Shown here piece by piece: positions 36,201-46,700 of a DNA stretch of 64,000 nt (position 1 is its first letter; each line of letters starts with the position of its first letter). The notes beneath the pieces are model-generated. The model did no database searches. It saw only the letters and a program-made list of their open reading frames with translations, and was not told where the DNA came from. This DNA is from Lumbricus rubellus (lineage: Eukaryota > Annelida > Clitellata > Crassiclitellata > Lumbricidae), in NCBI GenBank assembly GCA_945859605.1, contig OX243816.1, forward strand, positions 27,041,924 through 27,105,923, read 5' to 3'. A program made the translations under genes and the position numbers.

Positions 36201-39097
36201 AAATGGCATTTTGTTAATTTCGACAGTATGAAAATCGATTTTTGAACAACCATTACTCTGTTAGTATTAAATATAAAGTCCCAGAACCTTTTGGGTTTGT
36301 AATAGGCCTTGTGATGAATGATCTGGCAAATTCTGAGGTATTTTAAATGCTAACTTGATGTGTTAGACCTACTTGAAAACTGCACGAAGTGAAAAGTAGG
36401 TCATCTGCCGATTGAAATATGGCCATGTGGGATAGGTAGCACAGTTATGTGCTATACACCATTAAAAAGGGCTTGAAAAGTACTTTCATAGGATACAAAT
36501 TTCATTTTTGTTCCGTGATGCCGGCCGTTTTGAAATTCCAGTTGAAAAACGAGGGGTTTTTTTACATTCGGGAGAAAACGGCATGATCTGCAAAGTTTGG
36601 GATGTCATATCTAGGTCAGAAAATGAACCAGAGGACTTGTATTTCTTTCATGTAATGAGTTTGTTGTACTCTTTTCAAATATACAAAAATATTGGTTGTA
36701 TTATTAGTTGTTTTTAATGTATGAATGTGTAAACATTGCACAAATGCCAATTTTTATCTATTTGGACATGTATAATTGCATGTTTATCTCAGATATATGT
36801 TCTTATATGGCCATGTGGGATAGGTAGCACAGTTATGTGCTGCACACCATTTAAAAGGGCTTGAAAAGTACTTTCAAAAGATGCTAATATTATTTTGCTT
36901 CCATGATGCCTACCATTACAAAATTCCAGTTGAAAACCGAGTTTTTGTTACATTCGGGAATCAATCACGAGAAAACAACAAGATCCGCATAGTTTGGACG
37001 GTCATATATAGGTCAGGAAATGAACCAGAGGACTCTTATATTTTTCATGTGATCAGTTTGTTGTGCCCTTTTCAAATATGTGAGAATCTTGGTGGTATCA
37101 TATCATTGGCGAATTTTAATTTATAAATTTGTAAATACTGCACAAACGTCAATTTACATCAATTCGATATAATATGATTATCTCAGAAAGAATAAAAACA
37201 CGTTTTTCAACTTCATTTTTGTAATGGAAGGCATCACAGAAGCAAAATGATATTTGTATCTTTGGAAAGTACTTTTCAAGCTTTTTTGAATGGAGTGCAG
37301 CACATTACTGTGCTACCTATCCCAAATGGCCATATAAGAACATATATCTGAGATATATATGCAATTATGCGTGTCCAAATAGATGTAAATTGGCGTTTGT
37401 GCAATATTTACAAATTTTTAAATTAAGCATCATCAAAGACACCACAAAGATTCTTGCATATTTGAAAAGGGCACAACAAACTGATCACATGAAAAATATA
37501 AGAGTCTTCTGGTTCATTTCCTGGCCTATATATGACCGTCCAAACTATGCGGATCATGGTGTTTTCTCGTGATTGATTCCCGAATGTAAGAAAAACTCGG
37601 TTTTCAACTGGAATTTTGTAATGGAAGGCATCATGGAAGCAAAATAATATTAGCATCTTTTGAAAGTACTTTTCAAGCCCTTTTAAATGGTGTGCAGCAC
37701 ATAACTGTGCTACCTATCCCACATGGCCATATAAGAACATATATCTGAGATAAACATGCAATTATACATGTCCAAATAGATGAAAATTGGCATTTGTGCA
37801 ATGTTTACACATTCATACATTAAAAACAACTAATAATACAACCAATATTTTTGTATATTTGAAAAGAGTACAACAAACTCATTACATGAAAGAAATACAA
37901 GTCTTCTGGTTCATTTTCTGACCTAGATAGGACATCCCAAACTTTGCAGATCATGCCGTTTTCTCCCGAATGTAAAAAAACCCCTCGTTTTTCAACTGGA
38001 ATTTCAAAACGGCCGGCATCACGGAACAAAAATGAAATTTGTATCCTATGAAAGTACTTTTCAAGCCCTTTTTAATGGTGTATAGCACATAACTGTGCTA
38101 CCTATCCCACATGGCCATATTTCAATCGGCAGATGACCTACTTTTCACTTCGTGCAGTTTTCAAGTAGGTCTAACACATCAAGTTAGCATTTAAAATACC
38201 TCAGAATTTGCCAGATCATTCATCACAAGGCCTATTACAAACCCAAAAGGTTCTGGGACTTTATATTTAATACTAACAGAGTAATGGTTGTTCAAAAATC
38301 GATTTTCATACTGTCGAAATTAACAAAATGCCATTTTCAGGCTGAGCTGGGCTTACAAGTAATGGTTCAAACTGTAAAATTTTACAATGGTCAGAATCTA
38401 CTCATAAGACTACTAATGTTGTGAAAATTTTATACAAGTATCTATGATACTTCCTGAGATATTAGTGATCAAAAACGCCTCAGAATTAAGTCGTTCGCGA
38501 TCTATTGCTACCCCCCCCCCCACTATAAAAATGGTCATATCTCGAAGACCGTGCAACATTTTGAGCTAATATTTTGCATAGCTTCCTAAGATATGTTGGT
38601 TTACAAACTGGCAAAATTTCATCAAATTATAAGATGGTGTGGTGGGGACCATTGGTTGATTTGACATGGAATGACCCATCTACAATAATCTTTCAATGCA
38701 CCAGTGAGGAATTATAACACCAACGGCGATGGGGCATTGCAGTTTTCTATTTTATCAGTCTGTTAGTTTATTTGAAGGTGCGCTATATAAGTTTCCAAAT
38801 GAATTATGTTTACACTTTAGACATAATCGAGACCCTAGTACAATTTCTAAGAACTTGATAATATTCGTATTTGCGAACTTAAATCACACTTTAAATTTTG
38901 ACAGGCATGGCAGGAATATGTTATGGGCATTTTTTATATAATTTTACAGATGCTCAGAGTTTTGAATGTGTTGAGCAATTTTATGTTGCCTAAATCCCTA
39001 ACCTCGCGTGGAGACAAAATGTCACTTAATATGACTAAAATTGTAAAAGTTCCATAAACATTTGATAAGCATAATAAATACTTACTTTAGCACGCAT
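33229..39097 (-). CDS. RPL41: 60S ribosomal protein eL41 (RPL41)
   Basis: Three coding pieces on the minus strand: 39097-39086 (MRAK), 34448-34393 (WRKKRMRRLKRKRRKMRA plus AG) and 33238-33229 (G, S, K, TAA). Joined they give 78 nt, 25 codons plus stop, the exact length of eL41, and the residues are those of this ultra-conserved Arg/Lys-rich single-helix peptide. Donors are GTAAGT and GTGATT, acceptors TTGTAG and TTTTAG. Intron 1 (about 4.6 kb) holds a 2.8-kb foldback element and a copy of repeat B; intron 2 (about 1.15 kb) holds a complete hAT. The family role is at the ribosomal subunit interface. The gene is invisible to ORF length filters. Upstream are a pyrimidine tract and an E-box, as in ribosomal protein promoters. 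Confidence 0.95.
33551..34194. mobile_element. hAT-type element (CAGGGACGTAACTAGG ends) carrying GC-rich modules, 644 bp
   Basis: Ends CAGGGACGTAACTAGG and GCTAGTTACGTCACTG with a perfect 8-bp duplication, atcattcc (33543-33550; 34195-34202). The interior holds a segment starting GCTTAAAGTGTAAAAAAAGA and two copies of a GC-rich module containing GGGGTCTGGGGCGGAGCCCC, shared with the element at 61779. Open frames on both strands here are by-products of these GC-rich modules. It lies in RPL41 intron 2. Confidence 0.93.
35160..35365. repeat. Dispersed repeat B, copy 2
   Basis: Matches 29360-29930 without the hAT insertion, ending GACATCCATAGCAGTT. Lies in RPL41 intron 1. Confidence 0.7.
35854..38677. 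mobile_element. 2.8-kb foldback element with internal repeat units, in RPL41 intron 1
   Basis: Termini GGGTCATTCCATGTCAAATC (left) and its inverse at the right, flanked by atct on both sides (35850-35853; 38678-38681). The arms are highly similar for over 1.2 kb: for example the poly-G tract at 36011 pairs with the poly-C tract at 38510, and GGATAGGTAGCACAGTTATG at 36430 and 36818 pairs with inverse copies near 37710 and 38095. Each arm contains about two copies of a roughly 390-bp unit; an extra half-unit lies at the centre (37190-37370). The 60-80-codon frames here are the same unit read repeatedly and are not conserved genes. The superfamily is not clear; 4-bp duplications occur for instance in Sola1 and Ginger types. 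Confidence 0.88.
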
Positions 39098-39159
39098 TTT
39101 CGGAAGGAGAAGTTTGCAGACTCTTCACGACGTCGAAGATTTCACCAGATTTTCTTTCT

Positions 39160-39171
39160 CTACTGAAACAT
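39160..39171 (-). promoter_or_regulatory. Possible 3-codon uORF in the RPL41 leader
   Basis: ATG TTT CAG TAG on the minus strand, 63 nt ahead of the RPL41 start. It could instead contain a 3' splice site (TTTCAG followed by TAG), which would place the first exon boundary here. Sequence alone cannot decide. Confidence 0.35.
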
Positions 39172-39196
39172 GGTAGAGTTACCAACTACGGCCATA

Positions 39197-39243
39197 CCGG
39201 AAAAGGAAGTAGAAAAGGAGCTGCTGCGCCAGCTGACCACGTG
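39197..39243 (-). promoter_or_regulatory. RPL41 core promoter region: pyrimidine tract and E-box
   Basis: Reading the minus strand, CCACGTGG-like E-box CACGTG at 39238-39243 is followed about 25 nt later by CTTTTCTACTTCCTTTTCC, a pyrimidine-rich tract such as starts 5'TOP mRNAs of ribosomal proteins. The start site is inferred to lie in this tract. Confidence 0.55.
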
Positions 39244-39311
39244 ATAATATTCTGCAAATTTATTTTATAGCGCCGTGTTACTTTTAGTCTTTGCAAGGTA
39301 CATCATAAGAA

Positions 39312-39348
39312 TCAAAGATATTAAAGTCTACGACTCTAATATCTTTGA
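39312..39348. repeat. 37-nt hairpin, locus 1 of a two-locus hairpin
   Basis: TCAAAGATATTAAAGT pairs with ACTCTAATATCTTTGA (15 of 16 bases) around the loop CTACG. The words AGAATC lie on both sides. The right 23 nt (AGTCTACGACTCTAATATCT plus TTG) are identical to the hairpin at 59627-59662. Confidence 0.8.
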
Positions 39349-39824
39349 TAGAATCGCTATAAAAGCGTTTTATCTGTTCTGTTGTAACAAGGAATTTATA
39401 TAGCACGTTTATAATTATCTATGAACGACGACATTCTTCAAAATTGTTTAAACCGCTTTTTTCACATGCCGATCAAAGTAGCCTATTTTTTGTTTAAAAC
39501 ATTAGAAATATAAAAAAGTAAAATATTCAGATAATTAAACGGCTGTATAAAGGCAATACGATTGTACTTGTACTGTACCTTGTACTGTTACAGCACTGTA
39601 TAATGCATTTGCACTATATTTGCACTGTATTGTATATGACCATTTAAAAAACGCATCTCTCAGCAGAAGCCTTTCAAAAGCACTCCACAACACAATCCAA
39701 CCCAAGATAAAAGGCAGGCTTTGAGGCCAAAGATGAATGAATATTGATTCTATTGAAAGACAACCATGCAGATCTCGAGAAAGGCTGATGATGGAAGTAT
39801 ATAATATCCAATAGAGGTCTAGTT

Positions 39825-41048
39825 CAGGGGTTCTCAACCTTTTTCGGCGCGCGACACACCTAAACTTGCAACCAAAGTTCGCGACACACCATGCAATTGT
39901 CATGTGAATATTGTAAAAAAAATTAAATTAGGCCCAAGCCAGCTTACCCATATAGCCTAATAGGCCTATATTTTAAATTTCTACAAATTTTAATAAAGGA
40001 ATGTTGATAGGCCTACTGAAGTCTCTCTATTTTCTAATTATTATTCTAACATTCAAATTTTTAATCTAAATTTTACGATTCTACGACGTTTTATGACTCT
40101 TCATTAATTGTAGGCTTATGTCCTAACAGTTAGGCCTAAGGAGATTTGTGTTCCTGGATTTTCATTGGATCATAGTTAGATGAGGATCCACAGGCTTTGT
40201 GAGTACAACACGTATAGGGTCTACACTCTACTTACAACTGAGACTAATGACTGAAAATAGCCCTATATGAGTTACATGAGTTTTAGATTTAAAAAGCATA
40301 AATTGTCCATAGTCCAAATCACTAGCTCTGATAGTTCAAGACAAAACAGGAAAACATGAGATAGCCTAAAGGTAGCTGAACACTACCGAAGCTAAAAACG
40401 CCCTTCAAAACGTCGAATAATTGTAACGGAAACTGGAATGCGCAGGCCTACAGTAATTGTTTTTAGTTTTAAAAACGGGTAGTTGGGACTTCTGGGTTCC
40501 TGGACCTTGTGCACCTTCCTTAGGCCTACATGTATATTGTAAATTGTCACTCTCTGAATAGTGAATACGCAAACAAACTTTCCGCGTCATCACTTTTAGA
40601 ATCGCAAAATGTTTGTTTCCTCTTGATAATTTTCCCCATTATTTTCGAAGGTTACAGCATTGGATATAATTTTAATCGGTGCGCTCGCTGAAGTCTTATA
40701 GATTTACTGTAGTCTATGACTCTATGTCATGCAGGCCTACATAGGCAGTGCATGTGGGCTTATAAGGCAAACATTGTGGCTGCTCCCAATTGAGATCAAA
40801 TGGAATAAATAAATAAATGAAGTCCTTTGAATTGCCTATATTCTCACAGCCTACGCCTGCCAAACTGCTAAAGTGAACAAGTCAGTGTAATGCAAGAACG
40901 ACGGCTATAGGCCTATGCTGTAATAATTGGTGTGTCGCGACACACCAATTCTTCGCGACACACCAGCGACACACCACTTTTACGCGACACACCTCCGGTC
41001 GCTTCGCGACACACTAGTGTGTCGCGACACACCGGTTGAGAACCTCTG
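39825..41048. mobile_element. hAT-type element with GTGTGTCGCG subterminal repeats, copy B (inverted), 1224 bp
   Basis: Ends CAGGGGTTCTCAACC and GGTTGAGAACCTCTG with a perfect 8-bp duplication, gtctagtt (39817-39824; 41049-41056). In reverse orientation it matches copy A at 9661 end to end, including the cluster of CGCGACACAC words near 40928-41035 and interior landmarks such as AAACGTCGAATAATTGTAAC. It sits about 600 bp upstream of the RPL41 promoter. Confidence 0.93.
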
Positions 41049-41056
41049 GTCTAGTT

Positions 41057-43793
41057 CATACTATGCAAACACTGCTTTTGATCAAGTTAAATCTGCACTT
41101 TCAAACTTTTAAAATTTGATCAATCAGCTGCACTGGCTTCCTTTCGAATTCAGAATATGTTATTAAACTGACCTATCTGACCATTATAAGCAATCCAGCC
41201 TATTTCTTTAGATTTTGCTGTTGTATGTGATCTGTGGTTTTGATTAAGACTAGAACTTTACGCTGTTGTGCATGTCATATTGCTACCACAAATTAAGGTG
41301 ACTGGTGCTTCGACTTTTCTTTCCCAGCTTGGTTTTCGTGCACATCGATTGGGCGGAGACTCTCAGTCGGCATGCATTAAAAAGGTCTGTAACAATGACA
41401 CACTGTAAACAAGCATCATGGGGATCGATGAGATAAATGTAAAATTATACACATGTTTCTATGGCGACTGCATGGCCTCAACTATTACTCATCGTTTATT
41501 AGATTGATCGGCAAGATTCCTCACCACCACTGCCCATTTGAATGGATGCCACGTCGTTATTATCACTAATATGTTGACGAAGCATTGTGATAATTAATTA
41601 AAGCAGTAGGCCACCGCAACATTCAGTCATTCAGTTGATGCCTGTTAATGTTTTGACCCTAGAGTCTGCGATTTCCAGACATTACATATTTAAATGCTAC
41701 ACGAACAGCAAGCTCAGATGCAACAGTGTCTGTGTCATTTTGGTCTGCATATACGCCAGCAGAGGACAACAATACACAGATACAATACAACTGCTCTTTG
41801 ATATTGCCAAAGGTTGTAACAAAGTTCCAAAGTGCTCACACCTTTTCGGCACAGATGCAATCATATCGCAGAGCAATTGGGCATGAAGAACTTGCTCACA
41901 AACCTGTACTCCCTGCTCTAACCAATCGATCACCATACCCCACCCAAGACAAGGATATACCAGCAACAAATATCTACTCGTCATTCACAAACACACTGAA
42001 CAAAATGTGTAAACAAAATGTATTTATTAAGACTTTGCCAATCAGCACAACACATGAACACACCAACCATTAACGGACAAAAAACCCAATTACCAACAAA
42101 CTAAAATTCAAAACAGGCTAGAACCATCTACAATATCATGTCAGTGATCAAAAGAAATCATAGTTCATTAAAAAATTTTGATACATACATGTATACTGTA
42201 TAGTGTTAACCCAGTTATTTGGGGACTAGACAAGTTTGCTCACTTAAGTAATAAGCATGAAGATTAATAATGTTTAATGTTTATAACCAAGTGGAGGATA
42301 GTTACAGTATAAGGCTATGCAAGTAAAGAAAATTTAGACACCTTTATTATATGCAACTGACTTTAAAGGCAGCAGCCCTGAGATTTCATTCAACATCAGA
42401 ATTTTCGTATGCAAGGTACATGGCATTGTAAATGCAAATGTTAAGGAATCAAATACATTGATACATCACTATACAGAAATCTATCAGCAGTGTCCTATAC
42501 GAGGCAGTGACGCTAAATTTTTTTACATAGGTTACTTGCTCGCCACATTCACATGGTCATCATTTCAGAAAAATGCACTTAGTTGAAGCTATATGTCCGT
42601 GTTTACTTCATCATTATTTGTGCTCAAAGGCCTACAAAATCTTAGAATACTGGCATTTTAAAAACCACAGCTGACATATCACTGTTCAGAGTTCTATCAC
42701 AAGTTACACCAGTTTGGGAATGCCCCACGTTCATAATGAAACTGAAACCATGCATTGTTTAAAAGATTTGTAAAAATTAACAGCATCAGTAATTTTGCAG
42801 CATAACAAAATTAAGAATTAAAAATTAAATTAAAAATAAGCTTCTTCACTTGTTTCAAAGATTCACTGACAGCGAGATTCTTCAACCTTTAAAAACTTCA
42901 ACTTTTCAAATGTTTTTATCACTTGTCAACGTAGGTCTTGCACACTTCAAAATTCTTGAAAGCAAAGCCAACAGGGCTGTTTCAGAAATAAGAAAAAAAT
43001 TCTAGCATCTCAATAAGCTTTCTTATTCATTCCAACAAAAGAAGTCTTGAACTCTCTCTTTCAGGTTCAACTAGATATGACAGCCAAAAATGTTATGGAA
43101 TTGAGCAAAACAGAACAAGTCTTCTTTTCTAATAACATACGGTTAAAGACAATAACACATACACAACATAACAGCTGACATTAATCATAGTCCTTATTTT
43201 AGGCTGTGTTGAAACTTGATGATGACTAAAAAATCTAATGAATGATATATATAGGAAAAAACAGTAACAGACAATGACAAAAATTAAAGACTGATAGGCA
43301 CTGAAACGCATTAATAGTCCATAAAAGATCAGCTTTAAAAATTAAGACTTGGCAAATATAATTATGGCAACAGGCTAACGTAGTAATACTACTTTCCAGC
43401 ATGACACCAACACTACTTCACCATTCACCCTCACAGTTAGGAGATTCAGAAATTTCTAAATACCTTTGACAGAAATAACTAATACTTCAGAAAACGCATA
43501 CACACCCACACACACAGTCACACATACTGGCCAACACATTTTACCTTGAAGTTATGGGGAAACAATGCAAGATAAATTGTAAAAAGACAACCATAAAACT
43601 TTGGCAATACGGTTCAATCTGATGATGCACAAAATAATCTCTTTCCAAATTTATGTATCTAAACATCTGATTCACTTCTAAAATCAAGTCCTATAATTCT
43701 ACATCTTGGCAATTGACAAGAACATTACGCAATCTCCCTGGGAACATAATTCATCTGATAAATTTGGCATCTTGCAACAGATCATGCTACCAA
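41057..43793. other. 3'UTR/flank of the zinc transporter gene, no other gene seen
   Basis: AT-rich DNA downstream of the transporter stop codon at 43794 (minus strand). The open frames at 41635-42073 have no recognisable product. The portion nearest 43794 is presumably 3'UTR. Confidence 0.45.
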
Positions 43794-46700
43794 CTATTCT
43801 AAATGCAATTGATCTTCGTAAAGTGCAATCAGAAGCATGATCCCAGATCCAGTCAGCATTCCCATCAGCTGGAGAGCAAAGTGGAGTAAAGGATGCTCCC
43901 CCTTTCGAGGATCAACCAGCTTTAGCTCAGGAAGCTGAAACACAGGAACATAACACAAGATAAGGCGTATGAAAAATGTTCGCAATTGAATTTTAAGATG
44001 CACTCAAAGTTCTAATCGTGGGGCACAGAGCAGCCTAAAACAAATGTATTTCCTGTGATAGAGTAGAGTCATAAACAAATATACACCATTCTCAAGATGT
44101 TACAACTGTTCAGTAATCATAACAGAGCAACAACAGACATAATATTAGTTTACAAGCTGCTTGCTATGACTATTCGTAGTAATTAAAATGTAGTCTAACA
44201 TAATTAAAATGTAGTTTGACCTAGAGTAGATCTCTGACATACATAATATAGCCTCTTAGTTTAATTCATAATTCGTTCACGGATTCTCATTGTCAACACC
44301 TATTTACATACTTGAAAATTTTCCATTATTACTATTATTAAATTTTTGCCCCGAGGTATTTAGGATCCCTCAGGAACTGCATTACAAACTACTGTTTAAA
44401 AACTAGTCCAGAATTGACAGGTCTCGTCCTCATGGTTTGAAGAGAAAGTTCCTGTGTTGTGCTGATTGGCATTATTATTATTATTTATTTTTAATGCACA
44501 CCAGGTAAACAAATTCATTGTACATAAAATGAATTAAACTTAACTTTAAACGCTTCTGAGTAGTAAAAATCTTGAAGGGGCACTATAACAAGTGCACATA
44601 CATACATACATGTATACAAAAAGAAATGTGAATCTGAGGAATATCCTGGTGTAAGATAACTTCACGGAAGAAATGATTAAGATATTCCCAGAATTGAAAA
44701 TTTCTTTATAAAATAACGGGAGGCTCCTTGAATAAAATGAGTGCCATGAACCAAATATTCATTGATTGAATTAATTTGTACATAAAACGAACTTCCAATA
44801 TAGCAGGCCTTCCCTGTTAACAATCACCAATCACAGGACGAAAATTTGAAAAAAGTACTTAATTTACCAAAACAATTTATTTATTTATAAAGCAGAACAA
44901 TACAATGTAATGCTTCTTCACATGACTGTCAAAAGTTAAATATTTGTCAGAACACCTTTGAAATCTGAAGAGATTCCTCTCGTTTCTAGAACAGCCTACA
45001 AATCAGCCACTTGTCTATGTTAGCCATATTTCTATGAAAATTATCAGGTCACTTTAAACTTACATTTTCAATTGCAGCTCAAGCTAGCACTCAGAACTTA
45101 CCATGTCAACAAGAGCAATGTAGAGAAACATTCCAGCTATGATGGAAAATATCCATGGGTTAACGAATGCAATGTTGCCGAGAGCAACGCCCATGATCAC
45201 TCCAAACACGCACAGTATCGATGACACACAGTTGTAGACCAGCGCCTTCTTTGCCGACATCCCAGCCTTCAGCAGCATTGCAAAGTCACCTACAGTGGCA
45301 ATGTCAACAAATTCACGCATAACTATAATATTGACAATAATAACAGTTTAATACAATACTAACATCAACATAAATCCTGATTCCTTTAGAGGAAGGCAAG
45401 TACTGGCAATCTTTCTAACTTTCTGTGCATTCCATGAATTAAGCCCGACATTCTTCAAAATTTGAATAGAAAGAAATTATTAATCATTTCTACCATTCAG
45501 CATGCAAACAGATCTATTCCTCATCACAAGTTACATTAAACATCTTAATAATTGTGTGAACGAGCACAATAAATGAAATAAACAACTGACCGAATTTCTT
45601 CACAATAAAAATAAATTTCATGGGACATGGAGGAGTTGTAACCCATGTCATACTTAACTCTGACTGCTAAAAAAAACAAAATGTAAAAATTTCAGAGAAA
45701 ATCAGTTTGACTAATATTACGTTAAATTACAAGTAAAGCTACGAACGACAGACCGAGTTCATGTGGCAGTTCATGACAAATGACAGCGATCGACGTACTC
45801 AGACCTCCAGTCAGACTGTTGGCAAACGCAGAACCTAACAAAAAAACATAAATTTACCATTTCATATGATTTTTTTAACCTACTAAAACGCATTGACCTA
45901 TAATGATGAGCAGAATTGTTTCTCCCACTAACTTTTCGTATGGATTCATTGTTAAAGGGCTTAAGCATGTGCAGTGTTATCACATGAAACTGTCATTAGC
46001 ATGAAGAAACCACTTTTTAAGCGTATACATCTGAGTTAGTGCAAACTCTATCTTCTGGTGATTTAGCTGTTGAAGAAATGCATTGTAGCACAAGGAAACT
46101 GCACCAGTCAGGAAACTCAACAAAGGCATTTTGTAGCAAGCTGTAGATTGCATAATCTCTTCATCAGTTCGACTGGTCTGTGCAAAGATGACAACAAGTG
46201 CACACTGCACATGAGCCAAGTCAGTCTAAATATAGCGATCAGCAACTTATCATTGCTGATATGATGCAAGGAGGTCAGTGTGCTCTCACATCCGCATGAC
46301 AGCTGGGCAGTTGATTCGATGTGCACATCTCTCACATGCTCAGATTATGGACTCCAGATTTGACATCTGGGTTCTCTGCCACGTCACCAACTCAACATAA
46401 TAATAATAATAATAAAATGCCTGCAAACGCACTGCACTTTACATTTACAAGTTATGCAGTAATCTTAATCAACATCAATATATACCTTAATCTTAATCAA
46501 CATCAATATATACCTTAATCTTAATCAACATCAATATATACCAACTGAACAGACAGCCTGCAATACACGACGCTAGTAGCAGCCTACAAAGCACGTCCAC
46601 CCAACGGGGGCTCGAACTCGTACTGTACGCCAGCGTGTTATCCATTACTCTGTCGGACCCCTGGTAGAGTAATGGTCATGGGAATATTATTTTTAAAAAG

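Noticed and set aside
36508..38029. Similar 69-81-codon frames repeated on both strands
   Set aside because: They are copies of the ~390-bp unit of the foldback element, not a gene family.
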